This document shows, in pieces, positions 36,870-45,562 of a stretch of DNA of 64,000 nucleotides. The DNA is from Bacillus sp. X1(2014) (GTDB lineage Bacteria; Bacillota; Bacilli; Bacillales_B; DSM-18226), in NCBI RefSeq assembly GCF_007678255.1, contig NZ_VEED01000008.1, positions 124,001 to 188,000 of the forward strand. Reading direction: 5' to 3'. The notes below the pieces were generated by a model, which was not told where the DNA came from, ran no database searches, and saw only the letters and a program-made list of their open reading frames with translations. A program made the translations under genes and the position numbers. Within the stretch, counting starts at the first letter, position 1; the number at the start of each line of letters is the position of its first letter.

Positions 36870-36912
36870 ATGAATGTATGGTAGGTTAATAGCCCATTTG
36901 GGGGATTACCAT
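36870..36912 (+). promoter_or_regulatory. Leader with a four-codon ORF and hairpin
   Basis: AGAGGA precedes ATG AAT GTA TGG TAG (36870-36884), a 4-residue ORF. An inverted repeat, ATGGTA (36878-36883) / TACCAT (36907-36912) with an inner CCC/GGG pairing, overlaps its end. This may be a leader-peptide or attenuation element, or chance. Confidence 0.25.
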
Positions 36913-36952
36913 TTATTAAGAATGCAGTCATAAATAAAGGAGGCTGGTTAAG

Positions 36953-38287
36953 GTGAAGAAAAAGGGAATCCTAACGGTAGTTTCATTACTTTTAGTATTA
37001 TCTATCTTTTTATCGGGTTGTTCGGGAGAAAAAACAGGAAGTTCAGAAACAAAAGGTGATAATAAATCCATTACGGTCCTCGTTGAAGGGGGAAGCCCGG
37101 CCTTTAAGGTTTCAAAAGAAACAGCCGCAGAATTTAAACAGAAAACAGGCTACGAAGTTAAAATTGAATCCGTTCCATATACAGGAGTCTACGACAAACT
37201 TAAGGCAGAGGTAGCTTCACGGGCAGGGGCTTTCGATGTTGCAACCATCGATATACTTTGGTTTCCTGCTCTAGCTGGCGGACTTCTGCCATTAGAAGAT
37301 CTCATGACAGATGACCTTAAAAATGATTTATTCCCAGGATTAGTAGAAGGCGGAAGTTATCAGAATAAGGTTTATGGAATGCCGGTATGGACGAACGCCA
37401 AAAATTTAATCTACCGTAAAGACCTTTTCGAAGATGAAAAGAATAAAGCCGATTTTAAAGCAAAGTATGGATATGATTTACATCCGCCTACAACATGGGA
37501 TGAATATCGTGATGTAGCCAAGTTTTTTACTAGAGATACAGATAATGATGGAAAAGTAGATTTGTACGGAACTACGGTATTTGGTGCGAACAATGGGGAT
37601 GCGGTAGCCAGCTGGCTGGATCATGCAGCCCAAGCAGGTGCGAAACCATTGGTTGTTGGTAATAATGGCAAAGTTCTTGTTAATACAAAACCGTATGTTG
37701 ATTCCTTGCAATTTTTAGTTGACCTTTTGAAAAAAGATCAATCGGTTCCATCAGGTGCACTAGAAATGGCATCTGCTGAAACTTCTGAGCTATTTTGGAA
37801 TGGAAAATCGGCCATGATGCTTGCTTGGGGTCACTTCTATGTCCCTTCAAATGACCCTAAACAATCAAAGGTAGCAGGAAAAGTTGGAAGTGCCCCAATG
37901 ATTGGTGGCGGAGCGGGAATAGGTGCTGTCCCAGGTCCTTGGTACCAGGTTATCCCTAGTTCTTCCAAAAAACAAGAGATTGCCAAAGAGTACCTGAACT
38001 TCATCTATGAAAAGAATGAACTATTTATGAAATCATTGGGGGTAGCAGCGAGAAAATCCGTTTTTGAAAGTTATAGTACACAGCAGGGCTATGAACATTT
38101 GAAACCGCTTATGACGACATTAAGCGGACCACAAACGCAAAATCGACCTGCTATTAAGGAATGGCAAGAAATCGAAAGTGAAGCACTCATCCCAGCCGTG
38201 CAATATGCACTTTCTGGAGAAAAAACACCTCAAGAAGCACTAGATTGGGCAGCAGATGTAATCAAAGATTTATTGCCGCCACAATAA
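36953..38287 (+). CDS. Sugar ABC transporter substrate-binding lipoprotein (family 1)
   Basis: 444 residues with lipobox LSGC (Cys23) and a type II binding-protein fold (ITVLVEGGSPAFKVSKETAA, FDVATIDILWFPALAGGLLP, GMPVWTNAKNLIYRKDLF). It belongs to the oligosaccharide-binding group. It is the first gene of a three-gene importer followed by a GH32 remnant and a GH91 enzyme, so an inulin-derived di- or oligosaccharide such as difructose anhydride is the likely ligand; this is inference from context. It starts with GTG behind AGGAGG, with a cre upstream. Confidence 0.88.
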   Translation: MKKKGILTVVSLLLVLSIFLSGCSGEKTGSSETKGDNKSITVLVEGGSPAFKVSKETAAEFKQKTGYEVKIESVPYTGVYDKLKAEVASRAGAFDVATIDILWFPALAGGLLPLEDLMTDDLKNDLFPGLVEGGSYQNKVYGMPVWTNAKNLIYRKDLFEDEKNKADFKAKYGYDLHPPTTWDEYRDVAKFFTRDTDNDGKVDLYGTTVFGANNGDAVASWLDHAAQAGAKPLVVGNNGKVLVNTKPYVDSLQFLVDLLKKDQSVPSGALEMASAETSELFWNGKSAMMLAWGHFYVPSNDPKQSKVAGKVGSAPMIGGGAGIGAVPGPWYQVIPSSSKKQEIAKEYLNFIYEKNELFMKSLGVAARKSVFESYSTQQGYEHLKPLMTTLSGPQTQNRPAIKEWQEIESEALIPAVQYALSGEKTPQEALDWAADVIKDLLPPQ

Positions 38288-38378
38288 ACTGAAACGTACT
38301 TAATAGAACCTCTTCATGCAGATATCTAATCCATTGAAGGGGTTCTAAAAAATATATTGATAGAAAGGAGCGGTTTTC

Positions 38379-39269
38379 TTGAGACTGAAAAATGGGGCAT
38401 TATCGACGATCTTTTTCTTTCCTGCAGGGATCTTTATGTTGGTATTTCTGGTCTATCCAATCTTTCTTTTAATTAGAGACAGTTTTTATAAGATTGATAT
38501 CATTAATCCTTCATTACGAGAATTTGTTGGTTTTGCAAACTATACAAACTCGTTGACTTCCGAACGATTTTTAAAAGCGCTTTGGAACACAGTCGTTTAT
38601 ATAGGAGTAGCGGTGGGTTTCGAGTTTATCATCGGGCTAATCCTTGCTTTGCTTCTAAGCAATGCTTTTAAAGGAAGCCAATTTATTCGGACACTATTGT
38701 TAAGCCCGCTTATGCTGGCACCTTTAGTTACAGGAATCATTTGGAAATTTATGCTTAATGACCAATTCGGCATAATCAACTGGGGGCTTTATAAACTTGG
38801 AATACTTTCTGACCCGCATCAAATACTCTGGTTATCAGACTCCCGTTTTGCACTCTATTCTACGATTATTGCAGACATTTGGTTAACAACACCTTTCATT
38901 ATGCTCGTTCTATTAGCAGGTATTAAAGGAATCCCGATTAGTTTATATGAATCTGCTGAAATGGATGGGGCCAATAAATGGCATAAGTTCCGTTACATTA
39001 CTTTCCCTTCTCTTATCCCAGTAGCAACAGTAGCATTATTAATTCGCATTATTGATGCTGCCAGAACATTCGATATTGTCTGGGTGCTTACGCAAGGGGG
39101 ACCAGGTTTTTCTTCCGAATTGCTAAGTACATATATGTATAAGACATTGACCCGTTATGGAGAGGTTGGGCAGTCTAGCGCAATGGCAGTCATCTTTATC
39201 ATCATTTTATTATTCCTAAGTTCTTTCTTTATTACAAAAATGTGGTCACCTAGGAGAAGACATTCATGA
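38379..39269 (+). CDS. Sugar ABC transporter permease (MalF/LacF-like)
   Basis: 296 residues, six transmembrane helices, and the inner-membrane-component EAA loop (YESAEMDGANKWHKFRYITF). It starts with TTG behind GAAAGGAG, 91 bases after the binding-protein gene, and is the partner of the next permease. No ATPase gene is present in this importer cluster, so it presumably uses a shared MsmX-type ATPase encoded elsewhere, as is common for such importers in bacilli. Confidence 0.9.
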   Translation: MRLKNGALSTIFFFPAGIFMLVFLVYPIFLLIRDSFYKIDIINPSLREFVGFANYTNSLTSERFLKALWNTVVYIGVAVGFEFIIGLILALLLSNAFKGSQFIRTLLLSPLMLAPLVTGIIWKFMLNDQFGIINWGLYKLGILSDPHQILWLSDSRFALYSTIIADIWLTTPFIMLVLLAGIKGIPISLYESAEMDGANKWHKFRYITFPSLIPVATVALLIRIIDAARTFDIVWVLTQGGPGFSSELLSTYMYKTLTRYGEVGQSSAMAVIFIIILLFLSSFFITKMWSPRRRHS

Positions 39270-39291
39270 TGATAGGAGAGGTGAAATAGAA

Positions 39292-40179
39292 ATGGCCCAT
39301 ATACCATTAAAAGAAACGATTGCAGAAAAACCAGTTTGGTTTGCAACTTTACATGTTAAACATAAAATATGGACGCTGATTATGTTGTTTACCACTTGCT
39401 TGCTGGCTTTATTATTCTTAGGTCCGTATATCTATCTATTATTAACATCATTGAAACCATCCGCAGAGGCAGTTTCGGTGCCGCCGACTTTATGGCCCTC
39501 GCAATTTTCACTGGAAAATTATATAAAAATGTTTGATTACTTGCCTATAGGGAAATATTTTCTAAATAGCTTAATTACAGCGGGTGCCAGCACCATTTTA
39601 AGTGTGTTTTTTGGGGCCATGGCTGCATATGGAATTTCTAGATTTTCTTCCATAACAGGAAGCTACTTTTTGTTATTCACCTTAGTAATCAGAATGGTAC
39701 CTATGATTAGTATTGCAATTCCTATGTATATGATTGTAAAAAGTATGGGCTTAATTGATACCCATTTTGCCTTAATATTGGTGTATACCAGCTTAAATGT
39801 CCCGTTTGCTATTTGGTTAATGATTGGTTTTTTTGACTCAGTTCCAAAAGAATTTGATGAAGCGGCCAGGGTGGATGGATGCAGCTGGATCGGAGCCTTT
39901 ATCAGAATTATTCTTCCGGTGTCACTCCCTGGACTGGCAACGACAGCTATCTTTACTTTTATGTTAGCATGGAATGATTTCTTGTTCTCGCTACTCATGA
40001 CCAGTACGAATGCCAAAACGGCAACAGTAGGGATTTCAGAATTTTTAACCGCTTATAATCTTGATTTAGGACCAATGACAGCTGCGGCCATCTCATTTAG
40101 TCTGCCTGTTATGATATTTTCCTTTTTCGTACAGCGTTATATTGTAAGTGGCATGACTTTAGGAGCAGTAAAAGAATAA
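39292..40179 (+). CDS. Sugar ABC transporter permease (MalG/LacG-like)
   Basis: 295 residues, six hydrophobic helices, and an EAA loop (FDEAARVDGCSWIGAFIRII). It follows the first permease after 22 bases and completes the membrane channel. The next intact gene is the GH91 protein, after a decayed GH32 fragment. Confidence 0.9.
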   Translation: MAHIPLKETIAEKPVWFATLHVKHKIWTLIMLFTTCLLALLFLGPYIYLLLTSLKPSAEAVSVPPTLWPSQFSLENYIKMFDYLPIGKYFLNSLITAGASTILSVFFGAMAAYGISRFSSITGSYFLLFTLVIRMVPMISIAIPMYMIVKSMGLIDTHFALILVYTSLNVPFAIWLMIGFFDSVPKEFDEAARVDGCSWIGAFIRIILPVSLPGLATTAIFTFMLAWNDFLFSLLMTSTNAKTATVGISEFLTAYNLDLGPMTAAAISFSLPVMIFSFFVQRYIVSGMTLGAVKE

Positions 40180-40190
40180 CGACTTGCGAA

Positions 40191-40370
40191 ATGATTGTGG
40201 AATTTGAGTTTGAAGTAGCAAAGGAGTTTGGGATAAAAGTGTAGAAATCAGCCAAAAAAGAAACAGTGATAGGTTATAATGTTGAAAAAGAGGAAATGTA
40301 TGGTATTGAGTTGTTTTCGAATGGCGGAAATGTAAAACTACTCTCTCTGGATGTCTATCGGTTAAAGTAA
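40191..40370 (+). pseudogene. Remnant of a GH32 beta-fructosidase (C-terminal beta-sandwich)
   Basis: ATG 40191 begins MIVEFEFEVAKEFGIKV and then hits TAG. In another frame the sequence continues with ETVIGYNVEKEEMYGIELFS then NGGNVKLLSLDVYRLK and stops at 40368-40370. These pieces match, in order, strands of the C-terminal domain of levanase/sucrase-type GH32 enzymes (EFGFKV, TVIGYD, a terminal LEVYxLK). The catalytic domain and intervening strands are gone. It is the worn end of a fructan hydrolase gene that once sat between the importer and the GH91 gene. Confidence 0.6.
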
Positions 40371-40387
40371 TGTGTCCATGGCTCTGA

Positions 40388-40403
40388 ACAAAATTTTTAA
40401 ACT
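40388..40403 (+). repeat. 16-bp direct repeat, copy 1 (possible operator)
   Basis: ACAAAATTTTTAAACT occurs here, 22 bases before the GH91 start, and again identically at 41865-41880. CCATGG lies a few bases before both copies. It may be a regulator site shared by the two genes, or a duplicated leader. Confidence 0.5.
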
Positions 40404-40425
40404 AAATTGATAGGAGAATTTATTT

Positions 40426-41769
40426 ATGGCTAGTAAAAATTATTACGACGTAACAGAGTGGCCTATCGGTAATCCGTATGAGGATATTGGTGAGGTAATC
40501 AATAGCATTATAGCAGATATTAAAAGTAGGCAAACGGACACTGATGTGAATAAAGGAGGAAAGCCGGGAGCGGTTATCTATATTCCACCGGGAGATTATC
40601 ATCTTGGCAGTCAAGTAGTTATAGACATCAGTTATCTTAAAATTATGGGTTCTGGACACGGGTTTACATCTTCGAGTATTCGTTTTAATACTTCTGAGAA
40701 TGAATGGGCGGATTTGCATGAGTTGTGGCCGGGAGGAAGTCGAATACTCGTAGATATTCCCCTAGAAGTAAATGACGAGGAATATAAAGGAGCTGCATTT
40801 TATGTTGAACGAAGTGGGAATCCCCGAATAAGCTCTGTAGAGTTTTCTGACTTTTGTATTGATGGTTTGCATTTTATTGAAGATGGTACAGGAGAAACAA
40901 ATCCGGAAAACACATACACTAACGGGAAAACGGGTATTTATGTTGCAAGTGCTTGTGACTCATTTCGGATTACAGGTATGGGGTTTGTGTATTTAGAGCA
41001 TGGAATTACTATTTATCATGCAGATGCACTGACTATACATGATAATTTCATAGCTGAATGTGGTAACTGTATAGAACTACGAGGTTGGGGACAGGCTTCA
41101 AAAATAACCGATAACTTGATAGGGGCAGGTTTTAAAGGATATTCCATTTACGCTCAAAATTTTGGTGGACTTTTGATTACAGCGAATAATGTTTTTCCAC
41201 GAGGCGCGAGCAGTATCTATTTTGATGGTGTGGCACGTTCTAGTATCACAAATAATAGAATTCATTCATTTTATCCAGGAATGGTGGTATTCAGGGGAAA
41301 TTGTTCGGAAAACTTGGTTTCTTCAAATCACTTTTTACGTGACCATGAACCTTGGACGCCTTTTCTGGGAATAGACAATGGTTTAGATGATTTGTATGGT
41401 CTCCTCTATATCAGTGGCAATAATAATTCTGTAATTGCTAATCACTTTTCTGAAGTAATTAATACTCAGAACATCAAGCCGGTAGGGGCAACACCGGTAA
41501 TCATACGTATTGTTTCGGGTAATGGAAATTATATTTCCAATAATCATGTTGTTGCCACGGAGGTTCATGCCAAGATAAGTGATTCTTGTTTCTCTGCGCA
41601 AGTAGAAGCTTTGTTGACTACCGAAGCATCAGAGCCGCTTACCGTATCAACGGTATTGGTAGAAAAAGAATCGCTTCAAAATACGATTCTTGATTCGGGA
41701 AGTGATGCACAGGTTGTAATGGACAAGACTGTAAATGCATTCAGAGCCACTCCAACGCCAGGAGCATAA
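40426..41769 (+). CDS. GH91 family protein: difructose anhydride hydrolase / inulin fructotransferase
   Basis: The 447-residue right-handed beta-helix protein has strong likeness to DFA III-forming inulin fructotransferases throughout: YDVTEWPIGNP, GKPGAVIYIPPGDYHLGSQV, TGMGFVYLEHGI, NGLDDLYGLLYISG. The GH91 catalytic Asp and Glu, eleven residues apart, are kept as D206 and E217 in DNFIAECGNCIE. Secreted fructotransferases carry a signal peptide; this one begins MASKNYYDVT with none, so it is predicted to be cytoplasmic. Next to a sugar importer, that suggests hydrolysis of an imported difructose anhydride rather than attack on polymeric inulin. DFA I, III or IV specificity cannot be read from sequence. 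RBS ATAGGAG. Confidence 0.85.
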   Translation: MASKNYYDVTEWPIGNPYEDIGEVINSIIADIKSRQTDTDVNKGGKPGAVIYIPPGDYHLGSQVVIDISYLKIMGSGHGFTSSSIRFNTSENEWADLHELWPGGSRILVDIPLEVNDEEYKGAAFYVERSGNPRISSVEFSDFCIDGLHFIEDGTGETNPENTYTNGKTGIYVASACDSFRITGMGFVYLEHGITIYHADALTIHDNFIAECGNCIELRGWGQASKITDNLIGAGFKGYSIYAQNFGGLLITANNVFPRGASSIYFDGVARSSITNNRIHSFYPGMVVFRGNCSENLVSSNHFLRDHEPWTPFLGIDNGLDDLYGLLYISGNNNSVIANHFSEVINTQNIKPVGATPVIIRIVSGNGNYISNNHVVATEVHAKISDSCFSAQVEALLTTEASEPLTVSTVLVEKESLQNTILDSGSDAQVVMDKTVNAFRATPTPGA

Positions 41770-41864
41770 ATAATATATTTAACGATGTTTTTGTGGTGGA
41801 TTGGCTTGACCTATGGACGGTGAACCAATCAAGTATTCAAACAGCAGAGTAAGTATGACCATGG

Positions 41865-41880
41865 ACAAAATTTTTAAACT
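41865..41880 (+). repeat. 16-bp direct repeat, copy 2 (possible operator)
   Basis: An identical copy of ACAAAATTTTTAAACT, 11 bases before the sensor kinase start and overlapping the leader just ahead of its ribosome binding site. Confidence 0.5.
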
Positions 41881-41891
41881 GGAGAAACATA

Positions 41892-43640
41892 ATGGCTAAA
41901 CTAATGAGACTCATCGATTCTCCAATTAAGCGGAAGATTATCTTATTAGCACTGTTTTCAGCAATAATCCCTTTACTTGTTATTGGTCCTTTAACCTTCA
42001 TTTATTTTAGTAAAGTAATAGAAAATAAAGTGTCTACCACGATTGATAACTTTTTAACGATTGTCGATTGGAATATTAATGCTTTTGCAAGCAATGTAGA
42101 GAATTTATCGAATGACACCTTTCTTTCAAATGAAATACAGTCTTATTTAACCTATAGTAAAACAGATGCAAAGTTATACAGATTAGAAACGTCATCTCTA
42201 GAAAACTTGAATAATATTACAATTGTAAATAACCCCTATATCAATGCGATTTATGTTGGGAATGAAAACCACGGTTTTTTGAAAGTAAACCGCGGGGAAC
42301 GGAATTTAAAATATGACATCTATCAAGCGGTAAAAAAGTCCAATATCTATCAGCGTTTACTCCATAGTCAGTGGCAGGGTGAATGGCTAAATGGCAGTAA
42401 TTTAGAACTTGTGAAAGATAGTAATCAATCTTTACTTTATGGAAGAAATATTCGGGATCTTGGAACGAAGGAACAAAATGGGATTGTCCTGATCGATCTC
42501 GATCGATCTTATTTTGAAAATATGTTTAAAAACAGTAATCCGCCAGGGGATATTTTGATATTGGATGATGATGAAATTCTGTTTTCAAGCAGCAATCGTT
42601 TCTCTTCCTCTCAGGTAGCCGAAATCATACAAGGTCGTGAGAAAAGTGGAACAAGTAAAAAAGTGATCAATGGAACACGATATTTCTTTAATGTTCATAC
42701 AAACAAGAAAACAAATTGGGATGTCGTCAGTATGATCCCCTATGAAAATATTGTTCGCGAGGTTAACCAGCTTCGATTGGTAACGATTTCACTATTAGTC
42801 ATTGCATTAATTATCTCCTTAATTTTTGCTTTATTTATAACGAGGAGAATAACAAACCAGTTAAGTTTGCTGCGCATGGTTACAGAAAAAATGGAAAAAC
42901 GAGAGAAAATAGTGGGTATTGATTTTAATAACGAGGATGAACTTGGAGAGATTGGGAATCAGATTGTTCACCTTTATAATTGGAATAATGATTTAACAAA
43001 AAGGTTATATAAATCACAGATCAAGGAAAAGGAAGCAGAACTATTGGCCTTGCAAAGCCACATTAATCCGCATTTTTTATATAATACGTTGAACACTATT
43101 TATTGGATGGCAGAGAAGGCAAAAGCGAAACAAATAGCAAAAATTGCGATTAACTTGTCAAAAATCTTTAAACTTACCTTAAATGATGGTAATCATATTA
43201 CCTCTGTAAAAAATGAAATAGAACAAGTTAAAAGTTATCTGGATATCCAAAATATTCGTTTTGACCATAAAATCCACTACTCATTTATGATTGAACCTGA
43301 AATCATGGAAGAAAGTATCATTAAATTGCTGTTACAGCCAATTGTAGAAAACGCTGTTTACCATGGGTTGGAACATCAGGAAAGCGGTACTATTATGATT
43401 GAAGGCACAAAGGTCGAGAAAGGTTTACTTTTCGTTATTCGTGATACAGGAAAGGGATTTGACATGGATGTGGTGGATATTAACAAAAATGGTTATGCTT
43501 TAAAAAATATTAATGAACGATTGAAGATTTATTATGGAAAAGAATATGGATTAAAGATTGAAAGTGAAATAGGAAAGGGAACTACTGTTTATCTTAATGT
43601 TGGCCTAAAGAATGAAGAAATCATCCATGACACTTTTTAA
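41892..43640 (+). CDS. YesM-type sensor histidine kinase
   Basis: 582 residues: TM1 at about residues 15-37, a large extracellular sensing domain (about 40-290), TM2 (about 297-317), HAMP, then the His_kinase domain with the phosphorylated His in INPHFLYNTLNTIYW and the ATPase site (LLQPIVENAVYHGL, DTGKGF). This class typically pairs with AraC-type regulators and controls a neighbouring sugar importer. It is followed by such a regulator and preceded by the GH91 gene, so it probably senses an extracellular carbohydrate or the loaded binding protein of the importer. Confidence 0.92.
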   Translation: MAKLMRLIDSPIKRKIILLALFSAIIPLLVIGPLTFIYFSKVIENKVSTTIDNFLTIVDWNINAFASNVENLSNDTFLSNEIQSYLTYSKTDAKLYRLETSSLENLNNITIVNNPYINAIYVGNENHGFLKVNRGERNLKYDIYQAVKKSNIYQRLLHSQWQGEWLNGSNLELVKDSNQSLLYGRNIRDLGTKEQNGIVLIDLDRSYFENMFKNSNPPGDILILDDDEILFSSSNRFSSSQVAEIIQGREKSGTSKKVINGTRYFFNVHTNKKTNWDVVSMIPYENIVREVNQLRLVTISLLVIALIISLIFALFITRRITNQLSLLRMVTEKMEKREKIVGIDFNNEDELGEIGNQIVHLYNWNNDLTKRLYKSQIKEKEAELLALQSHINPHFLYNTLNTIYWMAEKAKAKQIAKIAINLSKIFKLTLNDGNHITSVKNEIEQVKSYLDIQNIRFDHKIHYSFMIEPEIMEESIIKLLLQPIVENAVYHGLEHQESGTIMIEGTKVEKGLLFVIRDTGKGFDMDVVDINKNGYALKNINERLKIYYGKEYGLKIESEIGKGTTVYLNVGLKNEEIIHDTF

Positions 43641-43653
43641 GGAGTTTTCTATT

Positions 43654-45198
43654 ATGTATAAACTTTTAATTGTTGATGATGAAAAAATTGTAATTGAAGG
43701 CTTAAAATCAGCAGTTAACTGGCAAGAGCATCAGATTGAAATTGTAGGATCTGCTTCAGATGGAGAAGAAGCACTTAAAGAAATCATGAATAAAAAGCCT
43801 GACATTGTGTTAGTAGATATAAGAATGCCAAAATTAAATGGATTGGATTTAATTCAAGAAACAAAGGCTCTTAATCTTGAAACTGTTTTTATCATAATAA
43901 GCGGTTATTCAAAGTTTGATTACGCCAAAAGGGCTATTCAACTCGAGGCAATCGACTATCTAGTTAAACCTATTGAAGTAGAAGAAATTGTTCATTCTAT
44001 TAAAAATGCCATTTTAAAACTAGAAAAAATAAAAAATGAAAAACAAGCAACTGTGCGGATTAATGAATACCAAATGGCTTTAGAAGAAAAGCGTATCCTT
44101 GATTACATTTTAGGCCAAAGATTTGTTGTGCCGGAAAAGGACCAAAAGCTACAAAGTTTTTCTTTTTTAAACATCGGATTGAAGGGGTTTGACTGGGATG
44201 ATTCAAATGCCACTGAAAAAATTCAAGCTTCCTTAGAGTGTTTAAAAAGTCTATTGGAAAACAGGAAGATACAGAACTTTGTCTTTACGATTGATAGTGA
44301 AATTGTCATTATGATTTCAAACGCTGGTTCAGAGCTCGGGAATGACTTGGTTCAGGATCTTGTGTCATTGCTCTTTCATGATATGAACATAAGACCGATG
44401 GTTGGAGTGAGTAATATCTATGTAACGATTTCGGACATTAAGAAAGCCTATAGTGAAGCAAAAGAAGCGTTGAAAAATGGTATTTTTTCAAACCAGTTAA
44501 TAACCTATTTTAAAGAATTAGAAACATTCAATCATTCCTTTGGTAATCGTATTATTGAAAAAATTGATACATTTTTTAATTGTAATGGCCCAGACCTGCT
44601 TAGCAACACGAATCTTTTCATGGACCAAGTTTTTCTCGATTGCCAAAAGAGTAGTCTCCCCCCAGAAAAAACAAAATACGTCTGTTTTAAAATCGTTAAT
44701 CATTTCTTGGAATATATCGAAAGTGAATATGAAATAAATAAAAGCGGCGGCGAACGATATTTAGTTTATCAAGAAATAAATCAACTGCAGTCTTTTGAAG
44801 AAATCAGAGTTTGGCTAGAACAATTTATTGGGCAATCCACTGCTAATTTAAATGAAAATCACGTGTCATATAATGAAAAATTCATCATCGATTTAAAAAG
44901 TTTCATTAATGCTAATTATAAAGAACCAATTGTTTTAGATGATTTAGGCAAGCTATTCCATAAGAACCCTGCCTACCTTTGTAACTTGTTTTCTAAGGCA
45001 GTTGGCAGCACCATCTTTGAATATATTACAAAGGTCAGATTAAATAATGCCAAAAAACTGTTAAGAACCACCAATTTAAAGGTATCCGAAATTTGTAAAC
45101 AGGTAGGCTACGAAAATCAAAAATACTTTAATCAAGTATTCAAGAAAAATATCGGAACAACCCCAGGTCTCTATCGTTCACAGCACATACTAAAGTAA
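43654..45198 (+). CDS. YesN-type response regulator with AraC DNA-binding domain
   Basis: About 514 residues: a receiver domain (residues 1-120, LLIVDDEK, phospho-Asp in DIVLVDIRMP, Lys in LVKPIE), a middle helical region, and a C-terminal pair of AraC helix-turn-helices (LFHKNPAYLCNLFSKAVGST, VSEICKQVGYENQKYFNQVF). The start is ATG 43654 with AAGGAG upstream, 13 bases after the kinase gene. It is the likely activator of the importer and GH91 genes; the 16-bp repeats are candidate binding sites. Confidence 0.92.
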   Translation: MYKLLIVDDEKIVIEGLKSAVNWQEHQIEIVGSASDGEEALKEIMNKKPDIVLVDIRMPKLNGLDLIQETKALNLETVFIIISGYSKFDYAKRAIQLEAIDYLVKPIEVEEIVHSIKNAILKLEKIKNEKQATVRINEYQMALEEKRILDYILGQRFVVPEKDQKLQSFSFLNIGLKGFDWDDSNATEKIQASLECLKSLLENRKIQNFVFTIDSEIVIMISNAGSELGNDLVQDLVSLLFHDMNIRPMVGVSNIYVTISDIKKAYSEAKEALKNGIFSNQLITYFKELETFNHSFGNRIIEKIDTFFNCNGPDLLSNTNLFMDQVFLDCQKSSLPPEKTKYVCFKIVNHFLEYIESEYEINKSGGERYLVYQEINQLQSFEEIRVWLEQFIGQSTANLNENHVSYNEKFIIDLKSFINANYKEPIVLDDLGKLFHKNPAYLCNLFSKAVGSTIFEYITKVRLNNAKKLLRTTNLKVSEICKQVGYENQKYFNQVFKKNIGTTPGLYRSQHILK

Positions 45199-45399
45199 TT
45201 GTTGGATGAGAGTTATTTGTTGGGGGAGGACACATGAATATATGTGCTCGGACGAGTGTTATTTTGAGTACCCGCTTGAATCAATGTGCGAAATGGAGAA
45301 TAATTCAATTAAGCTCCTGGAGGCGATTGGTAAATGAATAGACAAAAGATGAATCTTCGAAATATCTACACAGAAAATCTTTTGTAATGTTGATAACCA

Positions 45400-45474
45400 A
45401 CCAACATCTAATTGTGTTGTCAATTACAGTCCATTGATGTAAAAGTTGTTGCAAAATTAATATTGAAAGATAGA
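45400..45474 (+). repeat. Second copy of the 34-bp repeat with degenerate TrmA-family 3' end
   Basis: 45400-45433 matches 36189-36222 at 31 of 34 positions in the same orientation. The following bases translate to DVKVVAKLILKD, a possible worn counterpart of the [11 protein letters not shown] terminus. With the left copy it brackets the importer/GH91/two-component locus. The rest of 45.2-45.5 kb holds a 35-codon ORF (45236-45343) I do not consider convincing. Confidence 0.45.
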
Positions 45475-45510
45475 AGCTCATTCTATCTTTAGTAGATTTA
45501 AATAAAAATA

Positions 45511-45553
45511 AAAAGGGGTACCCAAGTGAATTTTTATTCATTGGTTACCCCTT
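45511..45553 (-). terminator. Terminator of the ABC-F gene
   Basis: Long near-perfect arms, AAGGGGTACCCAAGTGAAT and ATTCATTGGTTACCCCTT, are followed on the minus strand by a T-rich tract (TTTTTATTTTT). It may also stop transcripts arriving from the plus strand. Confidence 0.75.
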
Positions 45554-45562
45554 AAGCTTTAT

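Noticed and set aside
45236..45343. 35-codon ORF behind GGGGGAGGA
   Set aside because: The spacing to ATG is too short, the product (Arg/Trp/Ser mix) looks non-natural, and it lies in rearranged-looking DNA.
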